From NCBI GenBank assembly GCA_028287455.1, contig JAQBPP010000264.1:1-9018 (forward strand): a stretch of DNA of 9,018 nucleotides. The letters are read 5' to 3'. Positions 6,262-9,018 of the stretch are shown here, one piece after another. The position numbers were made by a program, and so were the translations under genes. The stretch's first letter is position 1, and the number at the start of each line of letters is the position of its first letter. The notes below the pieces were generated by a model. The model was given only the letters and a program-made list of their open reading frames with translations, did not search any database and was not told where the DNA came from. Origin of the DNA: Bacilli bacterium. GTDB taxonomy: Bacteria > Bacillota > Bacilli > Tumebacillales > JAQBPP01.

Positions 6262-7167
6262 ATGGAGATGCCATTGAAAATTGGAATAATAGGTCTCGAT
6301 ACGTCACACGTTTCGGCTTTTGCCAAACTGTTGAACGACACGGAACACGAGTATTACGTTCCTGGAGGAAATCTCTGTGCAGCTTATCCCGGAGGATCAC
6401 ATGATTTCGAACTCAGCTGGTCTCGAGTGCCGGGATTTCAGAAAGAACTTACTGAATTGTATGCGGTGCGAATTGTAGACTCCCCTGAAGCAGTAGCCGA
6501 ACAAAGCGATGCGGTTTTACTCCTGTCTGTGGATGGTCGCGTGCATTTGGAGCAATTATCAAGAATCGCTCCCATCGGGCGCCCTGTTTTTGTGGATAAG
6601 CCATTTGCCATTAACTCCATTGATGCGTTAAAAATGGCCGATCTTTCGAAAACTTATCGATTCCCTTTAATGAGTTGTTCAGCTCTGCGTTACTCGGAGG
6701 CTTTGAACCAAACCTTACAGATGAAGGAGCATGGCAACATTATTGGGGCGGATTTTTACGGACCAATGGAAATACAGCCTGTTTTGCCAGGATTCTACTG
6801 GTACGGCATTCATGCTGCGGAAATGCTGTACCGAACACTTGGTACAGGTTGCGTGCAAGTTTCGGTGACAACTAACCACGATTATGACCTAGCCGTTGGC
6901 GTTTGGTCGGATGGACGGGTAGGAACGATTCGCGGGAACCGCAAAGGAAACAAAACTTTCGGAGGACTAGTGCATCACGAACGCGGGTCGTTATTTGTGG
7001 ATAATAGTGCCTATAAGAAACCGTTCTATGCCAATTTGCTTGAGCGAATCATGGAGATGTTTGCAAGTGGGAAGCCAGATGTCGATATACTCGAGACGCT
7101 GGAAATTGTACGCTTCCTTGAAGCTGCAAACGAAAGCCGCGCAACAGGGAAAACGGTAACCTTATGA
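6262..7167 (+). CDS. Gfo/Idh/MocA-family oxidoreductase
   Basis: NAD(P)-dependent sugar or cyclitol dehydrogenase-like protein, about 301 residues, cytoplasmic. The N-terminal Rossmann domain begins with KIGIIGLDTSHVSAF (6-20), a variant of the GxGxxG loop typical of a subgroup with DTSH after the second Gly. FVDKPFA (110-116) is the family's E/D-K-P motif, in which the Lys is usually catalytic, and WYGIHAAEML (180-189) carries the conserved substrate-side His184. Length is a little below the 330-380 common in the family, as often seen in this subgroup. The start codon is set by GGGAG upstream; ATG 6268 is nearly as good. It is the first gene of the plus-strand operon, and its TGA overlaps the next start in ATGA, so the two are translationally coupled. 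It probably oxidises or reduces a ring carbon of the locus substrate; the substrate is unknown. Confidence 0.87.
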   Translation: MEMPLKIGIIGLDTSHVSAFAKLLNDTEHEYYVPGGNLCAAYPGGSHDFELSWSRVPGFQKELTELYAVRIVDSPEAVAEQSDAVLLLSVDGRVHLEQLSRIAPIGRPVFVDKPFAINSIDALKMADLSKTYRFPLMSCSALRYSEALNQTLQMKEHGNIIGADFYGPMEIQPVLPGFYWYGIHAAEMLYRTLGTGCVQVSVTTNHDYDLAVGVWSDGRVGTIRGNRKGNKTFGGLVHHERGSLFVDNSAYKKPFYANLLERIMEMFASGKPDVDILETLEIVRFLEAANESRATGKTVTL

Positions 7168-8033
7168 ATCATTTTCGCCTAGGTATTATAACAGATGAAG
7201 TGTCTCAGGATATTAACGAAGTGATAAACTTCGCACAAAAGTTCTCTTTGGAAACTTTAGAGCTTCGTTCCCTATATGATAAGCCTCTGCATCAATTGGA
7301 TAATGCAACCATTCAGGAAATCAAATCGCTCATCTCGAAAAGCGGACTTTCCATATGCGCCTTATCTGCACCAATTTTCAAATGCGAATTGGACGATCCG
7401 AAGCAATTACAGAGACATGTTGAATTGGTGGAACGTTATATTGATATTGCAACAGAACTGAACGTCAAATTGATTCGCGGATTCAGTTTCTGGGCGAAAA
7501 CCGCTTTCGAACAGGCGCTGCCAACGATCACCGAACAGATTAAGAATATCGTTCCTTACTTTGAAAAGTCGGGAATAACCTTCGCTTTGGAGTTCGACCC
7601 TAGTGTATACGCAAGCAATGCGAGAAAGGTCAGCGTTATTCTCGATGCGGTTCAATCGCCTTTTGTGAAAGCGCTGTATGACCCAGGGAATGACGTGTGG
7701 GATCCCGACGAAGAAGTTCCATATCCAGACGGATATGAATATCTAAAAGGGAAAATATGCCATATTCATTTGAAAGATGCGTTAAAAGTTGGAACAGAAG
7801 TAGAGGCTGTGGCGATCGGATCTGGTCAGGTCAATTATCATGGGCTGTTCCGGAAATTAATTGAGGATCGGTACGAAGGATATGTCATTGTGGAAACTCA
7901 TTACCGTTTGAAATCAAAGCTTACTGAGCTGCAGTTGAAATCGCCTAAAGGTCAATCTTTCTCACAAGGCGGTTGGGAAGCCTCCGAAGATTGTGTAAAT
8001 AACTTGAAAAACTTGCTGAAAGATCTTGTTTGA
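7164..8033 (+). CDS. Sugar phosphate isomerase/epimerase-like TIM-barrel protein (AP endonuclease 2 fold)
   Basis: Xylose-isomerase-like TIM barrel of 289 residues, the usual family size. Expected metal ligands are visible in order at strand ends: Glu143 in FALEFDPS, Asp173 in LYDPGND, His200 or His202 in CHIHLKD, and Glu244 in IVETHY. LELRSLYDK (32-40) and KLIRGFSFW (102-110) also match the fold. Such proteins isomerise or epimerise keto-sugars, or act as 3-keto-glycoside or inosose-type enzymes with a Gfo/Idh partner. The ATGA overlap with that partner supports consecutive steps on one substrate. The C-terminal stretch SFSQGGWEASEDCVNNL is typical of the family. No signal peptide is present. 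The stop is followed by a 51-base gap before the next gene, so it is still likely in the same transcript. Confidence 0.87.
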   Translation: MNHFRLGIITDEVSQDINEVINFAQKFSLETLELRSLYDKPLHQLDNATIQEIKSLISKSGLSICALSAPIFKCELDDPKQLQRHVELVERYIDIATELNVKLIRGFSFWAKTAFEQALPTITEQIKNIVPYFEKSGITFALEFDPSVYASNARKVSVILDAVQSPFVKALYDPGNDVWDPDEEVPYPDGYEYLKGKICHIHLKDALKVGTEVEAVAIGSGQVNYHGLFRKLIEDRYEGYVIVETHYRLKSKLTELQLKSPKGQSFSQGGWEASEDCVNNLKNLLKDLV

Positions 8034-8084
8034 TGCGCTCTGCATGCAAGATGTGAAAAATATCACCTAGGGAGGAAGTGTAAG

Positions 8085-8855
8085 ATGATCATCGATCAAC
8101 CGATTAAATCTAAAACTGTAGATCAATTAAAAGTGGAAGTCTATGAGACACGTTTAGCGCTCGGAAGAGTTGCAGGTGCGGCTGCTGCATTGAAAATGAA
8201 AGAACTGTTATCACAAAAGGAAAAGATTCGTATGATATTTGCCGCTGCACCTTCACAAAACGAGTTTATTGATACTCTAACCAAAGAAAAAGGAATCGAT
8301 TGGTCCCGTGTGGCTGCTTTTCATATGGATGATTATATCGGTCTGTCTGCAAATGCGCCACAAAGATTTAGTAACTTTTTACGTGATCGACTCTTTGACA
8401 TTGTCAGGCCTGCTGAGGTTCACCTTATTGATACGTCGAATTCAATTGAGGAAGAGTGCAGGCGGTATGGAAATTTACTAAAAGAGGCACCCATTGACAT
8501 CATCTGTCTTGGAATTGGTGAAAATGGTCATATTGCTTTCAATGATCCACCTGTGGCCGATTTTAACGATCTAGAAGTGATTAAGCACATTGAACTCGAC
8601 CAGGCTTGTCGCGAGCAGCAGGTCAATGACGGGTGTTTTTCGAATTTAGATGCTGTGCCTACTCATGCACTCACGTTAACTATTCCGGCCTTACTGTCAG
8701 GATCTCATCTATTTTGTATGGTTCCGGGACCCACTAAGCGAAATGCTGTTAAGAAAACGCTTGAAGGTCGGATCACGACAGAATGTCCAGCTTCCATTCT
8801 GCGCAATCATTCCGATTGTACGTTATATCTGGACACTGACTCTTTCGGACAATAG
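8085..8855 (+). CDS. NagB-like glucosamine-6-phosphate deaminase/isomerase, variant active site
   Basis: Protein of 256 residues from the NagB/6-phosphogluconolactonase superfamily, close to the size of NagB (about 266). FHMDDYIGL (79-87) matches the NagB FNMDEYVGL motif with the catalytic Asp at 82. LGIGENGHIAFNDPP (142-156) matches GIGxDGHIAFNEP, but the ring-opening triad D141/H143/E148 of E. coli NagB appears as Asn147/His149/Asp154. The phosphate loop reads AAAPSQNE instead of GLPTGGTP, while the PTK of the C-terminal phosphate site remains (Lys218). It probably deaminates or isomerises an amino-sugar phosphate that is not plain glucosamine-6-phosphate, or is a NagB subfamily of shifted mechanism. 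GGAGG 9 bases before ATG gives a strong start. The NagA-like gene follows directly, as in many nag operons. Confidence 0.87.
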   Translation: MIIDQPIKSKTVDQLKVEVYETRLALGRVAGAAAALKMKELLSQKEKIRMIFAAAPSQNEFIDTLTKEKGIDWSRVAAFHMDDYIGLSANAPQRFSNFLRDRLFDIVRPAEVHLIDTSNSIEEECRRYGNLLKEAPIDIICLGIGENGHIAFNDPPVADFNDLEVIKHIELDQACREQQVNDGCFSNLDAVPTHALTLTIPALLSGSHLFCMVPGPTKRNAVKKTLEGRITTECPASILRNHSDCTLYLDTDSFGQ

Positions 8856-8868
8856 GAATATGTCAGCG

Positions 8869-9018
8869 ATGAATACAAAACAGACCTCTATAGAAGGAAT
8901 TCATTTCCAGACAGGACAGTCAATCGCCTTAAGCCAAACCGATCTAACCAATCTCGGCCCTTTATCGGGCCGGGATTGGTAGATTTACAAATTAACGGCT
9001 ATAACGGTTTTGATTTTA
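8869..9018 (+). pseudogene. NagA-like N-acetylglucosamine-6-phosphate deacetylase, 5' part, apparent frameshift, runs off the window
   Basis: From ATG 8869 (or 8860, in frame) the frame reads MNTKQTSIEGIHFQTGQSIA and further, a typical start of NagA-type amidohydrolases, but ends at TAG 8980-8982. In the -1 frame the sequence continues from 8964 as IGPGLVDLQINGYNGFDF, the conserved NagA segment; Q-x-N corresponds to the Gln/Asn pair at the E. coli metal site. That frame is open from 8856 to the window end but has no ATG, GTG or TTG before 8976, so it cannot supply its own N-terminus. Only about 35 residues precede PGLVD against about 50 in E. coli NagA, suggesting a small non-triplet deletion. 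AGGA (8854-8857) at the end of the NagB-like gene may be the ribosome binding site. Sequencing error, pseudogene, or programmed -1 frameshift at C CCT TTA (8958-8964) are all possible. The 3' part is not visible. Confidence 0.6.
8941..8985 (+). repeat. Strong quasi-palindromic hairpin in the NagA-like gene
   Basis: Arm 8947-8960 pairs with 8967-8980 over 14 contiguous positions (13 Watson-Crick, one G-T) around the 6-base loop TTTATC. After a bulged A (8946) pairing continues for about five more positions. The right arm encodes conserved residues GPGLVD, so the left arm is probably the derived one. It has no U-run after it, so it is not a classical terminator. Confidence 0.85.

Noticed and set aside
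6182..6400. Minus-strand 72-codon open frame across the divergent region
   Set aside because: It overlaps the start of the Gfo/Idh gene and the promoter, and has no recognisable features.
8041..8048. TGCATGCA palindrome between the TIM-barrel and NagB-like genes
   Set aside because: It is only 8 bases, with no partner copy or promoter element around it; chance is sufficient.
8941..8985. Hairpin as an intrinsic terminator of the operon
   Set aside because: No U-run follows on either strand, and the right arm encodes conserved NagA residues.

Overview
The window looks like chromosomal DNA of a low-to-mid GC, endospore-former-type Firmicute, most likely a Paenibacillus-like member of the Bacillales. 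The reasons are purine-rich GGAGG-type ribosome binding sites, tightly packed sugar-catabolic operons with overlapping genes, and protein families (oligogalacturonate lyase, GH28, long DapA-like proteins, GGDEF/winged-helix regulators) that are common there. The genus is an inference. No RNA gene, insertion sequence or CRISPR array was seen.

Region 1 (1-2451, + strand) is the end of a pectin-oligomer operon. It holds the C-terminal three quarters of an oligogalacturonate lyase and a complete GH28 glycosidase without a signal peptide. Both should act in the cytoplasm on imported pectin fragments. The GH28 keeps the three catalytic Asp but lacks the Arg-x-Lys pair of polygalacturonases.

Region 2 (2452-5949, - strand) converges on region 1 across a 40-base gap with a tandem 12-mer. 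In transcription order it encodes a Rossmann-fold epimerase-like protein, a DapA-superfamily lyase-like protein (2-base gap) and a regulator combining a PrpR-N-like sensor, a degenerate GGDEF domain and a C-terminal winged helix.

Region 3 (5950-6261) is a divergent control region of about 310 bases, with one candidate promoter per direction, an AT-rich inverted repeat and a pair of 13-base direct repeats.

Region 4 (6262-9018, + strand) encodes a Gfo/Idh/MocA oxidoreductase, a xylose-isomerase-like TIM-barrel protein (ATGA overlap), a NagB-like deaminase/isomerase and the beginning of a NagA-like deacetylase. The NagA-like gene is out of frame at a strong hairpin close to the window end.

Regions 2-4 look like one divergent catabolic locus. 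Two NAD(P)-type oxidoreductases, a TIM-barrel isomerase/epimerase and a Schiff-base lyase would reshape an unusual, perhaps N-acetylated, sugar, and the NagA/NagB-like pair would remove the acetyl and amino groups. The GGDEF-type regulator is the likely controller. Several of these enzymes have lost or exchanged diagnostic active-site residues, so the substrate is probably not that of the textbook family members. The pathway itself is inferred.
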